In this document: one piece after another, positions 46,431-55,636 of the stretch
How the letters are laid out: each line of letters opens with the position of its first letter
How positions within the stretch are numbered: position 1 is the stretch's first letter
DNA from: Providencia hangzhouensis
Lineage (GTDB): Bacteria > Pseudomonadota > Gammaproteobacteria > Enterobacterales > Enterobacteriaceae
Direction: 5' to 3'
NCBI RefSeq assembly: GCF_029193595.2
Contig: NZ_CP135052.1
Span: forward strand, 1,488,001 to 1,552,000
Length of the DNA: 64,000 nt
The notes under the pieces: model-generated
Seen by the model: the letters and a program-made list of their open reading frames with translations, nothing else
Database searches by the model: none
What the model was told of the DNA's origin: nothing
Position numbers and translations under genes: made by a program

Positions 46431-47435
46431 ATGGCGACAATCAAAGATGTGGCAAAAGAAGCCGGTGTTTCGGTTGCAACTGTTTCTCGAGTGATTAACC
46501 AATCACCGAAGGCAAGCCAAGCTTCTATTGCATCAGTAAAGAGTGCAATGAATAAGCTAGGTTATCGTCCCAATGCCGCTGCGCGAGCTCTTGTGAACCA
46601 AAGTTCAAATACCATTGGGGTGTTAGTTAACGATGTTTCCGACCCTTTTTTTGGCGTTATGGTCAAAGCCGTTGATGCCGTAGCGCATAAAAATGGTAAA
46701 CATATTCTGATTTGTAATGGTTACCATAATGCCAAGGAAGAGCGCCAATCGATTGAGTTGTTGATTAACAACCGCTGTGATGCTTTGGTTATCCACTCTA
46801 AAGCCCTGGATGATGCTGAACTGCTTCAATATGCAAAAGAAGTCCCAAGTATGGTACTGATCAACCGCCATATTGATGAAATTGCAACCCGTTGTATTTC
46901 TTTAAATAACTACAAGGGCGCATATTTAGCGACAGAACATCTTATTCGACATGGGCATACTAAAATTGCGTACATTTCATCAAATCACCAAATTGAGGAT
47001 GCGGTACAGCGTTTACAGGGTTATCGAGATGCGTTAAAAAATAATGGTATTCAACTGTCTGATAGTTATATTGAATATGGCGCTCCTTATGGGGAAGGTG
47101 GGGAGCAAGCGATGACTAACTTACTGATAAAATCACTCGAAATCACAGCGGTCGTGGGTTACAACGATTTTATGGCCGCGGGAGCTATCGCGGTATTAGA
47201 TGAAAATGAAATTCACTCACCAGAACAGGTCTCGGTTATTGGTTTTGATGATGTGTTGATTGCCCGCTACATCCATCCACGCTTAACAACAATTCGTTAT
47301 CCTATCCAAATGATGGCAGAAAAAGCCACACAACTAGCACTTTCTTTAGCGAGAGGGGAAAAAACGACAGGTGAAAGTTTGATTTACTCTCCGACATTGG
47401 TTCAACGTAATTCAGTTAGGCCTTTGCACGCCTAA
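46431..47435 (+). CDS. galR: Galactose operon repressor (GalR/GalS, LacI family)
   Basis: 334 aa. The N-terminal helix-turn-helix (MATIKDVAKEAGVSVATVSRVINQSPKAS) matches E. coli GalR almost exactly, followed by the hinge helix (PNAAARALVNQ). The effector domain has DVSDPFFGVMVKAVD, CNGYHNAKEERQ, MVLINR and VIGFDDVLIARY. It should bind the GTGTAAACGTTTACAC-type operators before galE and sglT and release them with galactose. It resembles GalR more than GalS in the DNA-reading region. It stands in its own unit between galM and sglT. Confidence 0.92.
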   Translation: MATIKDVAKEAGVSVATVSRVINQSPKASQASIASVKSAMNKLGYRPNAAARALVNQSSNTIGVLVNDVSDPFFGVMVKAVDAVAHKNGKHILICNGYHNAKEERQSIELLINNRCDALVIHSKALDDAELLQYAKEVPSMVLINRHIDEIATRCISLNNYKGAYLATEHLIRHGHTKIAYISSNHQIEDAVQRLQGYRDALKNNGIQLSDSYIEYGAPYGEGGEQAMTNLLIKSLEITAVVGYNDFMAAGAIAVLDENEIHSPEQVSVIGFDDVLIARYIHPRLTTIRYPIQMMAEKATQLALSLARGEKTTGESLIYSPTLVQRNSVRPLHA

Positions 47436-47467
47436 GTATTTTATAGCCCATAGAGTTACGAAAATAA

Positions 47468-47483
47468 GTGTAAACGTTTTCAT
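47468..47483. promoter_or_regulatory. Upstream GalR-type operator of sglT
   Basis: GTGTAAACGTTTTCAT differs from the perfect gal operator at two positions. It lies 181 bp (centre to centre) upstream of a second site at 47649, so a repression loop is possible. Confidence 0.65.
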
Positions 47484-47648
47484 TAATATTTGATGAACTT
47501 CACGAATTTATTAAAATCTAGATTACTTCCTGGTACCTTCTCTTCTATCACCTATGAAAATTTACATTAATTTCTGCTATTTAGTCCATTAAGTTAATTC
47601 TTTAGAGGATATTGTGAAAATATGTGATTCATCTAACGGTGATATCTT

Positions 47649-47664
47649 GTGGTAACGTTTACAC
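47649..47664. promoter_or_regulatory. Proximal GalR-type operator of sglT
   Basis: GTGGTAACGTTTACAC matches the GalR consensus at all but one position. It lies 35 bases before the sglT start codon, so it probably covers the promoter or transcription start. Confidence 0.8.
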
Positions 47665-47698
47665 TTGTTTTGTTATCACTTGGCGAAGGAATTTGATT

Positions 47699-49330
47699 AT
47701 GCAAACTGAAGGGGTTGGGTTAAGCACATTAGATTACGGAATATTCATTCTGTATGTGCTTATCATTATTAGTGTTGGTCTTTGGGTTTCTCGAGATAAA
47801 AAAGGGCAAAAGAAAGGTACAAAAGACTATTTTCTGGCAGGAAAAACATTACCTTGGTGGGCGATAGGTTCTTCACTAATTGCGGCAAATATTTCAGCAG
47901 AACAGTTTATTGGTATGTCGGGCTCTGGCTTCTCAATAGGTTTGGCAATCGCATCCTATGAATGGATGGCTGCACTAACTCTGATTATTGTCGCAAAATA
48001 TTTTATGCCCGTGTTTATTGATAAAGGTATCTTTACCATTCCAGAGTTTGTTGAAAAACGTTTCAATAAAACGTTAAAAACGATCTTAGCCGTGTTCTGG
48101 TTGGCATTATTTATCTTTGTTAATTTAACTTCAGTTCTCTATTTAGGGTCGTTAGCATTACAAACAATCCTAGGTATTCCAATGCATTATGCTATTTTCG
48201 GCTTAGCATTATTTGCAGTGATTTACTCTCTTTATGGCGGGCTATCTGCGGTTGCGTGGACGGATGTTGTACAAGTTTTCTTCTTAATTTTAGGCGGCTT
48301 TTTAACCACGATAATGGCGGTGAGCTATATTGGCGGTGATGCGGGGTTATTCGCAGGTATGAGCCGCATGGCAAGTGAAGCGCCTGCGCATTTTGAAATG
48401 ATTTTAAGCCAAGACAACCCACAGTTTAGTAATTTACCCGGTATTGCAGTGTTAATTGGCGGTTTATGGGTTGCCAATTTATATTACTGGGGCTTCAACC
48501 AATATATTATTCAACGTGCATTAGCCGCTAAGTCTATTAATGAAGCGCAAAAAGGCTTGGTTTTCGCAGCATTTCTCAAACTTATTGTCCCAATCCTTGT
48601 TGTCGTACCGGGTATTGCGGCATTTGTGATAGTTTCTGACCCTGCATTACTGGCGGGATTAGGAACGATGGCACAAGAACATATGCCAACATTGGCCCAA
48701 GCGGACAAAGCTTACCCATGGTTAACACAATTCTTACCCGTAGGCGCTAAAGGGGTTGTGTTTGCGGCATTAGCTGCGGCTATCGTTTCTTCTTTAGCTT
48801 CCATGTTGAACTCAGTGGCAACTATTTTCACCATGGATATCTACAAAGAATACATTGCTCCATCAACCGCGGACCATAAATTAGTGAATGTCGGGCGGAT
48901 TAGTGCAGTTGTTGCGTTAATCGTCGCATGCTTCATCGCCCCATTACTGGGTAACATTGGACAAGCTTTCCAATATATTCAGGAATATACCGGGTTAGTT
49001 AGCCCAGGTATCTTAGCGGTATTCTTATTAGGTCTATTTTGGAAGAAAACCAATGCGAAAGGCGCGATTATCGGTGTGCTGCTCTCAATTCCGTTTGCAT
49101 TATTCTTAAAACTAATGCCGTTAGGTATGCCATTCCTTGACCAAATGATGTACACCTTCTTCTTTACTGCGGTGGTGATTGGTTTAATTAGCCTGACAAC
49201 GGCAAAAGAAGATGACTGTGAAGGGGCTATTATCCTAACGTCGGAGACCTTTAAAACATCGACAGGCTTCAATATCGCATCATACGCAATTATGGTTATC
49301 TTATGTGTGCTATATGCGCTGTTCTGGTAA
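47699..49330 (+). CDS. sglT: Na+/galactose symporter (vSGLT-like)
   Basis: 543 aa, the same length as Vibrio parahaemolyticus vSGLT and strikingly similar: VSRDKKG, DYFLAGKTLPWWAIGSSLIAANISAEQFIGMSGSG, FTIPEFVEKRFNKTLKTILAVFW, GGLWVANLYYWGFNQYIIQR, AALAAAIVSSLASMLNS (second sodium-site helix) and a C-terminal LYALFW. It has about 14 membrane helices of the LeuT fold and imports galactose or glucose with sodium. ATG 47699 has GAAGGA eight bases upstream; an upstream open frame at 47624 runs through the GalR operator and is rejected. It likely replaces GalP or Mgl as the galactose entry route. Confidence 0.95.
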   Translation: MQTEGVGLSTLDYGIFILYVLIIISVGLWVSRDKKGQKKGTKDYFLAGKTLPWWAIGSSLIAANISAEQFIGMSGSGFSIGLAIASYEWMAALTLIIVAKYFMPVFIDKGIFTIPEFVEKRFNKTLKTILAVFWLALFIFVNLTSVLYLGSLALQTILGIPMHYAIFGLALFAVIYSLYGGLSAVAWTDVVQVFFLILGGFLTTIMAVSYIGGDAGLFAGMSRMASEAPAHFEMILSQDNPQFSNLPGIAVLIGGLWVANLYYWGFNQYIIQRALAAKSINEAQKGLVFAAFLKLIVPILVVVPGIAAFVIVSDPALLAGLGTMAQEHMPTLAQADKAYPWLTQFLPVGAKGVVFAALAAAIVSSLASMLNSVATIFTMDIYKEYIAPSTADHKLVNVGRISAVVALIVACFIAPLLGNIGQAFQYIQEYTGLVSPGILAVFLLGLFWKKTNAKGAIIGVLLSIPFALFLKLMPLGMPFLDQMMYTFFFTAVVIGLISLTTAKEDDCEGAIILTSETFKTSTGFNIASYAIMVILCVLYALFW

Positions 49331-49371
49331 TCCAAAACTTCTAACAAGCTGATAAGTAAAATGATAGCACG

Positions 49372-49403
49372 AGGCGGGAAAGGTCATTCCCGCCTTATTT
49401 TTT
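49372..49403 (+). terminator. Rho-independent terminator of sglT
   Basis: Nine-base perfect stem AGGCGGGAA / TTCCCGCCT with a six-base loop and TATTTTTT tail. Confidence 0.9.
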
Positions 49404-49585
49404 GCGTTTGTTAACTTAAATAATGACCTAATATTCGCATCGAGATCATTTTCGTTATTCTTGACTAATAATCTCCCTTCCTTATGTATGGTTAATTGTG
49501 TTTAATTTTATTTTTTTAATAACTATTTGTTATAAGCAAATATGCCAAATTGATTTTAATTTGACTTATTTTTAGGAATAATACT

Positions 49586-49604
49586 GAGACTTATTATTAT
49601 TATC
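49586..49604. promoter_or_regulatory. Putative Fur box before siderophore receptor
   Basis: The minus strand reads GATAATAATAATAAGTCTC, matching the Fur consensus at 15 of 19 positions. It ends 15 bases before the receptor start codon, in the leader or promoter. Confidence 0.65.
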
Positions 49605-49618
49605 ATTGGAACTATTTT

Positions 49619-51694
49619 GTGAAAAATTTAGGTTTATTTCGTTTACATCAGGTTGCCATTTTCACTCTGTTAGCGCTGGCTGTTCAAAACCAATCCATGG
49701 CAAATGAACAAAATAGCGACAAAAAAGACTCTTTCGTTGTTAGTGCACAAGCACTCAAAGTGAATACTGCGCTGCAAGAAACGCCAAAATCTGTTTCGAT
49801 CATTACGGAACAAGATTTGACCATACATGCTCCGCAAAAAATTGATGAAGCACTTCGTTATACCTCGGGGGTTGTTGCACAACCTTATGGGGCTGATAAT
49901 GATACGGATTGGTTCAAAGTTCGCGGTTTTGATGCCGCAACTTATTTAGATAATAGCCGGTTATATCGAGATGGCTACTACACTTGGCTACTTGAACCTT
50001 ATGGATTGGAAAGTATTGAAGTCGTGAAGGGGTCATCAGCCGTTCTCTTTGGCGAATCCACTCCTGGAGGCGCTGTTAACTTAGTAACGAAAAAGCCATC
50101 TATTAATGCTAAAAATGAAATATTTTTAGAAGCGGGTAATAACGATCATCAAGCGCTAGGTTTTGATCTTTCTACAGCATCAGCCGATGCAGGTGCCCGC
50201 TACCGTTTAGTGGGAACGATGAAAAAATCGGATGGGGAACTCAAAGGCACGGATAATAAACGTATTTATCTGGCGCCAAGTGCGGCATTTGACTTGTCTG
50301 ATCAGACTGTACTTACGTTAATGGGGACGTATCTGCACGATGATGGTACGCCCACGAATCCTTTTTTCCCAGCGGCGGGAACATTAATTCACTCTAATTA
50401 CGGTAAAATTAAGCCATCAACCAATTTAGGTGAGCCTGATTACGATAAATACAAGCGGACTCAGTTCTCAGTGGGTTATTTATTAGAACATCAATTTAAT
50501 GATGAGTGGCGTTTTGCGCAGCGTGTAAATTATGGTTACAACGACCTAACACTCAGAAGTGTTTATGCTTTCTTTAATGCAGACCCTACCGTGCAGGAAT
50601 TGCGGCAAGGTATTGTTTTTCGCGATGGTAAAAACCAAAGTTTTAGTTTTGATAACAATATCGTCGGTGAATGGGATAGTGAACGGTTTGAAAATACCTT
50701 ACTTGCGGGCATTGAATTCCAATATCATCAAACCAAAGGCGATGAACAGGATAATTATGCTTTTGGTAAAATTAACCCGTGGAAGCCAGTTTATGGGCAC
50801 TATACCCCACTTGACCCATCAAATAACATTCATCGCACTATTGATAAAACACAAGCTAGTATTTATTCACAATACCAAACAAAGCTTGATAGCAAATGGA
50901 TTGGGGTCGTTGGTGCACGTTATGATTGGGTAAAAACTGAAAATAAAGCACATAAAAAAGCAGAAGATGAGTCTAGAAATGATGGGCAGATGAGTTTAAA
51001 TGCGGGTTTAATGTATATTGCTGACAATGGCATTTCACCTTATTTAAATTACTCTCAATCTTTTGAAGTTCAATCGACAATCGACCCAACAACCCAAAAA
51101 CTATATAAACCACTTAAAGGTGAGCAATTTGAAGCAGGTATCAAATATACACCTTATTTTATGGATGGTTATTGGAATATTGCTTGGTTCGATATCGAAC
51201 AAAAAAATGCGTTAGTCACAACTCCTGAACACCCTGTTGCAACACAAACAGGTAAAGTCACTTCACAAGGTATAGAAACAGAACTATTTGCAAGTGTTAC
51301 TGATAATTGGGATATTAAAGCGACATACACTTATACCAATGCGAAAACAGATCAAACAGGTGGTAAGGGACGTAAACAGGCTGGTATGATCCCCAAACAT
51401 ATGGCGACTGTCTGGACTGACTACGAAATTCCAATCGTGAGTAACCAGTCGTTAAAACTCGGAACTGGTATTCGCTATTATGGTCAATCAAAGGATAACC
51501 CAGCAAGCAGCAACCTTTCTGTTCCTAGTGCGACGCTCTGGGATATGGCCGCGATATATCAATTATCGAACAATTGGCAGTTCCAGTTCAATATGAATAA
51601 CATCCTCAATAAAGAGTATGTTTCATCCTGTGATACCTGGTGCTATTACGGCCAATCGCGCTCATTTGTGTTACAAACAAAGTACACTTGGTAA
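49619..51694 (+). CDS. TonB-dependent ferric siderophore receptor (hydroxamate/FhuA-type)
   Basis: 691 aa. Signal peptide about 1-28 (ending QSMA), TonB box-like DSFVVSA, then the plug (ETPKSVSIITEQDL, RYTSGVVAQPYGADNDTDWFKVRGFD, VVKGSSAVLFGESTPGGAVNLVTKKP) and a 22-strand barrel ending in TKYTW. A C-terminal Cys pair (SSCDTWCYYGQSRSFVL) recalls FhuA, FcuA and FoxA, receptors for ferrichrome and ferrioxamines. The neighbouring fhuCDB-like genes support a hydroxamate siderophore. The exact ligand cannot be told. GTG start with GGA about eight bases upstream and a Fur box before it. Confidence 0.88.
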   Translation: MKNLGLFRLHQVAIFTLLALAVQNQSMANEQNSDKKDSFVVSAQALKVNTALQETPKSVSIITEQDLTIHAPQKIDEALRYTSGVVAQPYGADNDTDWFKVRGFDAATYLDNSRLYRDGYYTWLLEPYGLESIEVVKGSSAVLFGESTPGGAVNLVTKKPSINAKNEIFLEAGNNDHQALGFDLSTASADAGARYRLVGTMKKSDGELKGTDNKRIYLAPSAAFDLSDQTVLTLMGTYLHDDGTPTNPFFPAAGTLIHSNYGKIKPSTNLGEPDYDKYKRTQFSVGYLLEHQFNDEWRFAQRVNYGYNDLTLRSVYAFFNADPTVQELRQGIVFRDGKNQSFSFDNNIVGEWDSERFENTLLAGIEFQYHQTKGDEQDNYAFGKINPWKPVYGHYTPLDPSNNIHRTIDKTQASIYSQYQTKLDSKWIGVVGARYDWVKTENKAHKKAEDESRNDGQMSLNAGLMYIADNGISPYLNYSQSFEVQSTIDPTTQKLYKPLKGEQFEAGIKYTPYFMDGYWNIAWFDIEQKNALVTTPEHPVATQTGKVTSQGIETELFASVTDNWDIKATYTYTNAKTDQTGGKGRKQAGMIPKHMATVWTDYEIPIVSNQSLKLGTGIRYYGQSKDNPASSNLSVPSATLWDMAAIYQLSNNWQFQFNMNNILNKEYVSSCDTWCYYGQSRSFVLQTKYTW

Positions 51695-51702
51695 TTTTAA
51701 AA

Positions 51703-51731
51703 AAGGCATGCTAATAATGTTGGCATGCCTT
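51703..51731 (+). promoter_or_regulatory. Intercistronic hairpin between receptor and ABC genes
   Basis: Nine-base perfect stem AAGGCATGC / GCATGCCTT with an 11-base loop, ending 11 bases before the ATPase start codon. No T tract follows. It may set the ratio of receptor to transporter by mRNA stability or by partly blocking translation. Confidence 0.55.
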
Positions 51732-51742
51732 GAGTCCTTTCT

Positions 51743-52525
51743 ATGTTTCGATTAGCAAATATTAATATCGTTCGCGATCATCGTTCTATTTTATCTATAG
51801 ATTCGTTAAATATACCCACAACAGAACTCACAGTGGTTCTTGGTCATAATGGTTCAGGAAAATCTACACTGGTTAATCTCCTTTCTGGGCAGATGGCACC
51901 GGATAGCGGGCAAATTGATTTAAATGGCACGAGTCTTTCTCAATATAAAACGAAAGAATTAGCGCAAAAAATCGCATATTTACCACAAAAACTGCCAGCC
52001 TCAGCGGGGCTGTCTGTGAAAGAACTTGTGCGGTTAGGGCGTTTTCCGTGGCGAGGTGCACTTGGTCGCTGGCAAGCTGACGATGAAATTATTATCCAAC
52101 AAGCGATGGAGAAAGCTGGGGTTGAGGGGTTTTCCGCGAACTTAGCAGACAACTTGTCTGGTGGAGAGCGCCAGCGCGCATGGGTTGCCATGTTACTTGC
52201 TCAACAATCACCAGTTTTAATACTGGATGAACCGACTTCTGCATTAGATATTCACCATCAATACCAGTTAATGAATTTATTGAGTGAGCTTAATAAAGTT
52301 CATGGGATTGGTGTGATTGTGATCCTTCATGACCTCAACCTTTCTTTACGGTATGCAACACACATCGTGGCATTAAAAAAAGGGAAAATAGAATTTGAGG
52401 GAAAAAGCGTTCTTCTCCATGATGAAGCAAGGCTATCGTCACTCTACGATACTCCGATTAAATTAATACCACACCCTAGTTTTCCCGAGTCAGAACATCA
52501 TAGGGTTGCTATCGTATGCGCTTAA
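51743..52525 (+). CDS. fhuC: Ferric siderophore ABC transporter ATPase (FhuC-like)
   Basis: 260 aa. Walker A GHNGSGKST at residues 36-44, AYLPQKLPASAGLSVKELVRLGRFPWRGALGRW, signature LSGGERQRAWVAMLLAQQ, Walker [16 protein letters not shown] and H-loop LHDLN. It parallels E. coli FhuC closely, including the RFPWRGALGR segment. It energises ferric hydroxamate import through FhuB. The ribosome binding site is weak, and a hairpin lies just before the start. Its stop overlaps the fhuD-like start by ten bases. Confidence 0.87.
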   Translation: MFRLANINIVRDHRSILSIDSLNIPTTELTVVLGHNGSGKSTLVNLLSGQMAPDSGQIDLNGTSLSQYKTKELAQKIAYLPQKLPASAGLSVKELVRLGRFPWRGALGRWQADDEIIIQQAMEKAGVEGFSANLADNLSGGERQRAWVAMLLAQQSPVLILDEPTSALDIHHQYQLMNLLSELNKVHGIGVIVILHDLNLSLRYATHIVALKKGKIEFEGKSVLLHDEARLSSLYDTPIKLIPHPSFPESEHHRVAIVCA

Positions 52526-53442
52526 GAATCAATTTGCTTGGCCTTATTTTATTAACAAGTACATTATTATGCTCATTTTATACACGGGCTTATTCTGTTA
52601 CGGACAGTCGTGGTATTGTCGAGTTCAATTCGCCGCCTCAGCGTGTTGTGGTTTTAGATTGGGATTTGCTGGAACAGCTATTAACGCTTGAAATTACACC
52701 TGTTGGGGCCACGGAATTAGAGAGTTACCAGCAATGGGGTGTTGACCCAGCTGTTCCTTCTTCGGTCAAAGAGGTGGGTACGCGAGCTGAGCCTAATTTA
52801 GAGCAAATTGCCGCATTGAAACCTGATGTTATTATTGCAAGTAGCGCGCAAGAAGATTTACTGCCTTTATTGGAAAAAATAGCGCCAGTCGTTTATTTAT
52901 CAAATTTTGCACGCCAAGATGATTCAGGGCTTGTAGCCATTGCTCATTTTAAAACGTTGGCTCGCTTATTTGAGAAGACGTCTTTTGCCGATGAATATTT
53001 AGTGAAAATGGATAAACGTTTTGCTGAATTAAGATCACAACTTGAACGTGCTTTTACAACGACACCAAGTGTTGCTGTTATCCGGTTTTCAAGTTTAAGC
53101 ACTATTTTTCTTTATACTGAGAATTCAACACTCAATTATGTTCTTGAACAGCTTGCATTAAAGCCCGCTATTTTAGTCCCCGCACGTCCTTGGGGAATAG
53201 AGCAGAGACGAATAAATTCATTGCAGTTTATAAATGATGGGTACGTGTTATACATCAAACCATTTGTAGAAGAAAAAAAACTGAATGATTCCATATTATG
53301 GCAGTCGATGCCTTTTGTTAAACAAGGGCGGATAAATAGTGTTCGTCCCGTTTGGAATTATGGTGGTGTCTTTTCCTTGCAATTAATGGCGGAAGCATTA
53401 ACAGAAAGCTTATTACAGGTTGCTCCTCATAATGACAACTAA
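52516..53442 (+). CDS. fhuD: Periplasmic ferric siderophore-binding protein (FhuD-like)
   Basis: 308 aa with a signal peptide (about 1-25, ending RAYS). Type III solute-binding fold: RVVVLDWDLLEQLLTLEITPVGA, EVGTRAEPNLEQIAALKPDVIIAS, LEKIAPVVYLSN, and WGIEQRRINSLQFINDGYVLYI. The DWDLLEQLL and GTRAEPNLE segments mirror E. coli FhuD. It carries ferric hydroxamates from the receptor to the permease. It overlaps fhuC at its start and the fhuB-like gene at its end, so all three are coupled. Confidence 0.85.
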   Translation: MRLRINLLGLILLTSTLLCSFYTRAYSVTDSRGIVEFNSPPQRVVVLDWDLLEQLLTLEITPVGATELESYQQWGVDPAVPSSVKEVGTRAEPNLEQIAALKPDVIIASSAQEDLLPLLEKIAPVVYLSNFARQDDSGLVAIAHFKTLARLFEKTSFADEYLVKMDKRFAELRSQLERAFTTTPSVAVIRFSSLSTIFLYTENSTLNYVLEQLALKPAILVPARPWGIEQRRINSLQFINDGYVLYIKPFVEEKKLNDSILWQSMPFVKQGRINSVRPVWNYGGVFSLQLMAEALTESLLQVAPHNDN

Positions 53443-55402
53443 ACAGCACTCAATACTATTTTTTGTATTAATGGTGATCGCGCTGATTAACCTTCAGCTC
53501 GAACCTGGGGTTACACTCAGTCAGCAATTATTTTTAGTTATCCATCCAGCTTCAGCCGATACATTTGCTGATTATTTTTATTTATATGGCCAATTACCAC
53601 GCCTTGCTATGGCATTATTAGTGGGAGCAACTTTTGGTTTATTGGGCAGTTTGATGCAGCAATTAACACAAAATAATCTTACTTCACCACTAACGTTAGG
53701 TTCATCATCCGGTGCTTGGTTAGCATTAGTGGTAGCCAATATTTGGTTTAGTAACGAGATTGGGTTATATCAAACGCTAGCTGCGATGGTGGGAGCATTA
53801 CTTGCATTTGGTTTAGTAATATTAATTGCAGGTATTCGTAATATGACAGGCATTCCGTTAGTTGTTTCAGGAATGGTCATAAATATTTTGTTTGGTGCTA
53901 TAGCGACTGCATTAATTACATTAAATTCGCAATTTGCACAAAATATTTTTATGTGGGGAGCAGGAAATTTAGCGCAAGATGGTTGGCAAAAAGTGGTTGG
54001 TTTATTACCTTTATTGTTCCCTGTTATTATTATTATCTGTTTCGCCCCACGTATTTTGACATTATTGAAATTAGGCCATGAGGGGGCTAAAGCTCGTGGC
54101 TTATCCGTTTTACCGATTTTTTTACTTTTTATTGTTTTAGCATCTTGGTTAGTGGCGGCGACTATTTCAACTGTAGGGGTTATTAGTTTTATTGGTTTAT
54201 TAGCTCCAAATATAGTACGGCGAATGGGTAATATGAGTACAAGGCAAGAGTTATTAAATAGTGCAGTTGTAGGGGCTATTTTATTGCTTCTTGCAGACAG
54301 CGGGGCAATCGCACTAACAAATTACCTTAATATTGTGGTTCCTACGGGTGTAATGACAGCTGCTATTGGTGCTCCTTTATTGATCTGGTTTAGCCGCCGA
54401 ACAATGACAGCCCAAGATCAATTATCGATAGGGTTATTACCAACAAAAATAATATTTTCTAAAACCACGGTATCTATTCTTATTTTATTGTTAGTAAGTG
54501 GAGTTGTATTTTCCCTTTGCTTACAAACGAATGGTGAACAATATTATTGGCAACTGCCGTCAAGTTTTCAATGGGATATTAAATGGCCTCGTTTATTAGC
54601 GGCGACATTTGCTGGATTAGCATTGAGTATTGCGGGGGTTTTATTACAAAGGATTATTTATAACCCGTTGGCCAGCCCAGATATTTTAGGGGTTTCTTCA
54701 GGGGCTACAGCGGCACTCGTTCTATTTAGCCTACTATTAGGCACGGCTATTCAAACCTCATTTTGGGGGGTTGCTTTAATCGGGAGCCTGATTGTATTAG
54801 GAATATTGTTATACCTAGGTAAACGGCACCAATACGCACCAGCAAGTTTAATTTTGACAGGGATCTGCCTAACGGCAACGTTAGAAGCTTTTGTTCAGTT
54901 CTTTTTAGCTCAAGGGACATTGAGTAGCTATCGGATATTATTATGGCTTTCAGGCTCAACTTATCGTGTGGAAGGGCAACAGGCCATTATTTTTTCAATC
55001 AGTGTTGTTGTATTAACGATATTAGCGATCACGTTAAATCGTTGGCTAGTTTTATTATCAATTAGTCGAACATTTGCACAGGGAAGAGGACTAAATTCAC
55101 AATTAGCGACTATATTGCTATTAATCTTAGTTGCATTATTGTGTGCCTTTGTCACTTCCACTGTTGGCCCCATTGCATTTCTTGGTTTAGTTGCACCCCA
55201 TATGGCTTTTTTAGTTGGCGCTAAAAAGGCGAAACAACAACTTATTATTAGTGGGTTGATCGGTAGTATATTAATGGTTTGGGCAGATTGGCTAGGCCAA
55301 ATTATTATTTATCCAACACAGATTGCAGCTGGAATTTTTGTCGCTATTTTAGGTGGTGGATATTTTTTATTGCTGATGGCGATGAATAAAATCAAGTCAT
55401 AA
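53432..55402 (+). CDS. fhuB: Ferric siderophore ABC permease, fused double unit (FhuB-like)
   Basis: 656 aa, twice the size of a normal FecCD permease. Two tandem BtuC-type halves are visible: first about 1-330 (LPRLAMALLVGATFGLLGSLMQQLTQNNL, VISFIGLLAPNIVRRMG), second about 340-656 (WPRLLAATFAGLALSIAGVLLQRIIYNPLASPDILGVSSG, GPIAFLGLVAPHMAF). This fusion is the hallmark of FhuB. ATG 53432 overlaps the end of the fhuD-like gene; the frame could start at TTG 53420. Neither has a strong ribosome binding site, which fits translational coupling. Confidence 0.88.
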   Translation: MTTKQHSILFFVLMVIALINLQLEPGVTLSQQLFLVIHPASADTFADYFYLYGQLPRLAMALLVGATFGLLGSLMQQLTQNNLTSPLTLGSSSGAWLALVVANIWFSNEIGLYQTLAAMVGALLAFGLVILIAGIRNMTGIPLVVSGMVINILFGAIATALITLNSQFAQNIFMWGAGNLAQDGWQKVVGLLPLLFPVIIIICFAPRILTLLKLGHEGAKARGLSVLPIFLLFIVLASWLVAATISTVGVISFIGLLAPNIVRRMGNMSTRQELLNSAVVGAILLLLADSGAIALTNYLNIVVPTGVMTAAIGAPLLIWFSRRTMTAQDQLSIGLLPTKIIFSKTTVSILILLLVSGVVFSLCLQTNGEQYYWQLPSSFQWDIKWPRLLAATFAGLALSIAGVLLQRIIYNPLASPDILGVSSGATAALVLFSLLLGTAIQTSFWGVALIGSLIVLGILLYLGKRHQYAPASLILTGICLTATLEAFVQFFLAQGTLSSYRILLWLSGSTYRVEGQQAIIFSISVVVLTILAITLNRWLVLLSISRTFAQGRGLNSQLATILLLILVALLCAFVTSTVGPIAFLGLVAPHMAFLVGAKKAKQQLIISGLIGSILMVWADWLGQIIIYPTQIAAGIFVAILGGGYFLLLMAMNKIKS

Positions 55403-55419
55403 TTTATGGTGTAAATGTG

Positions 55420-55455
55420 GTTAGTTAAAGCCTTACTCAAGGCGAGTTAACTAAC
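55420..55455 (+). terminator. Hairpin after fhuB-like gene
   Basis: GTTAGTTAA / TTAACTAAC outer stem and GCCTT / AAGGC inner stem with a small bulge and ACTC loop, 18 bases after the stop. No T tract, so a terminator role is tentative. Confidence 0.5.
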
Positions 55456-55636
55456 ACTAAACAATGAATTTTGGGTAGTGTTGCATTGAAGGTTGTTAAC
55501 GAAGGTACGACTTCTGTATTGATCAAAATATGGGTTGATACAGGAGACAAAACCGCTTCACTAGAAAAATTATAGCGTCGTTTCTTATCCGTATTATTTC
55601 AATATCACAGCCCCAGAATGGAAGTAAAAAAGTGTG

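Noticed and set aside
47624..47698. N-terminal extension of the symporter gene
   Set aside because: It translates the GalR operator and lacks a ribosome binding site; the start at 47699 gives the exact vSGLT length.
48979..49347. 122-codon minus-strand frame opposite the sglT end
   Set aside because: Shadow of a conserved membrane protein gene.
50559..50933. 124-codon plus-strand frame inside the siderophore receptor
   Set aside because: Alternative frame of a clearly coding gene.
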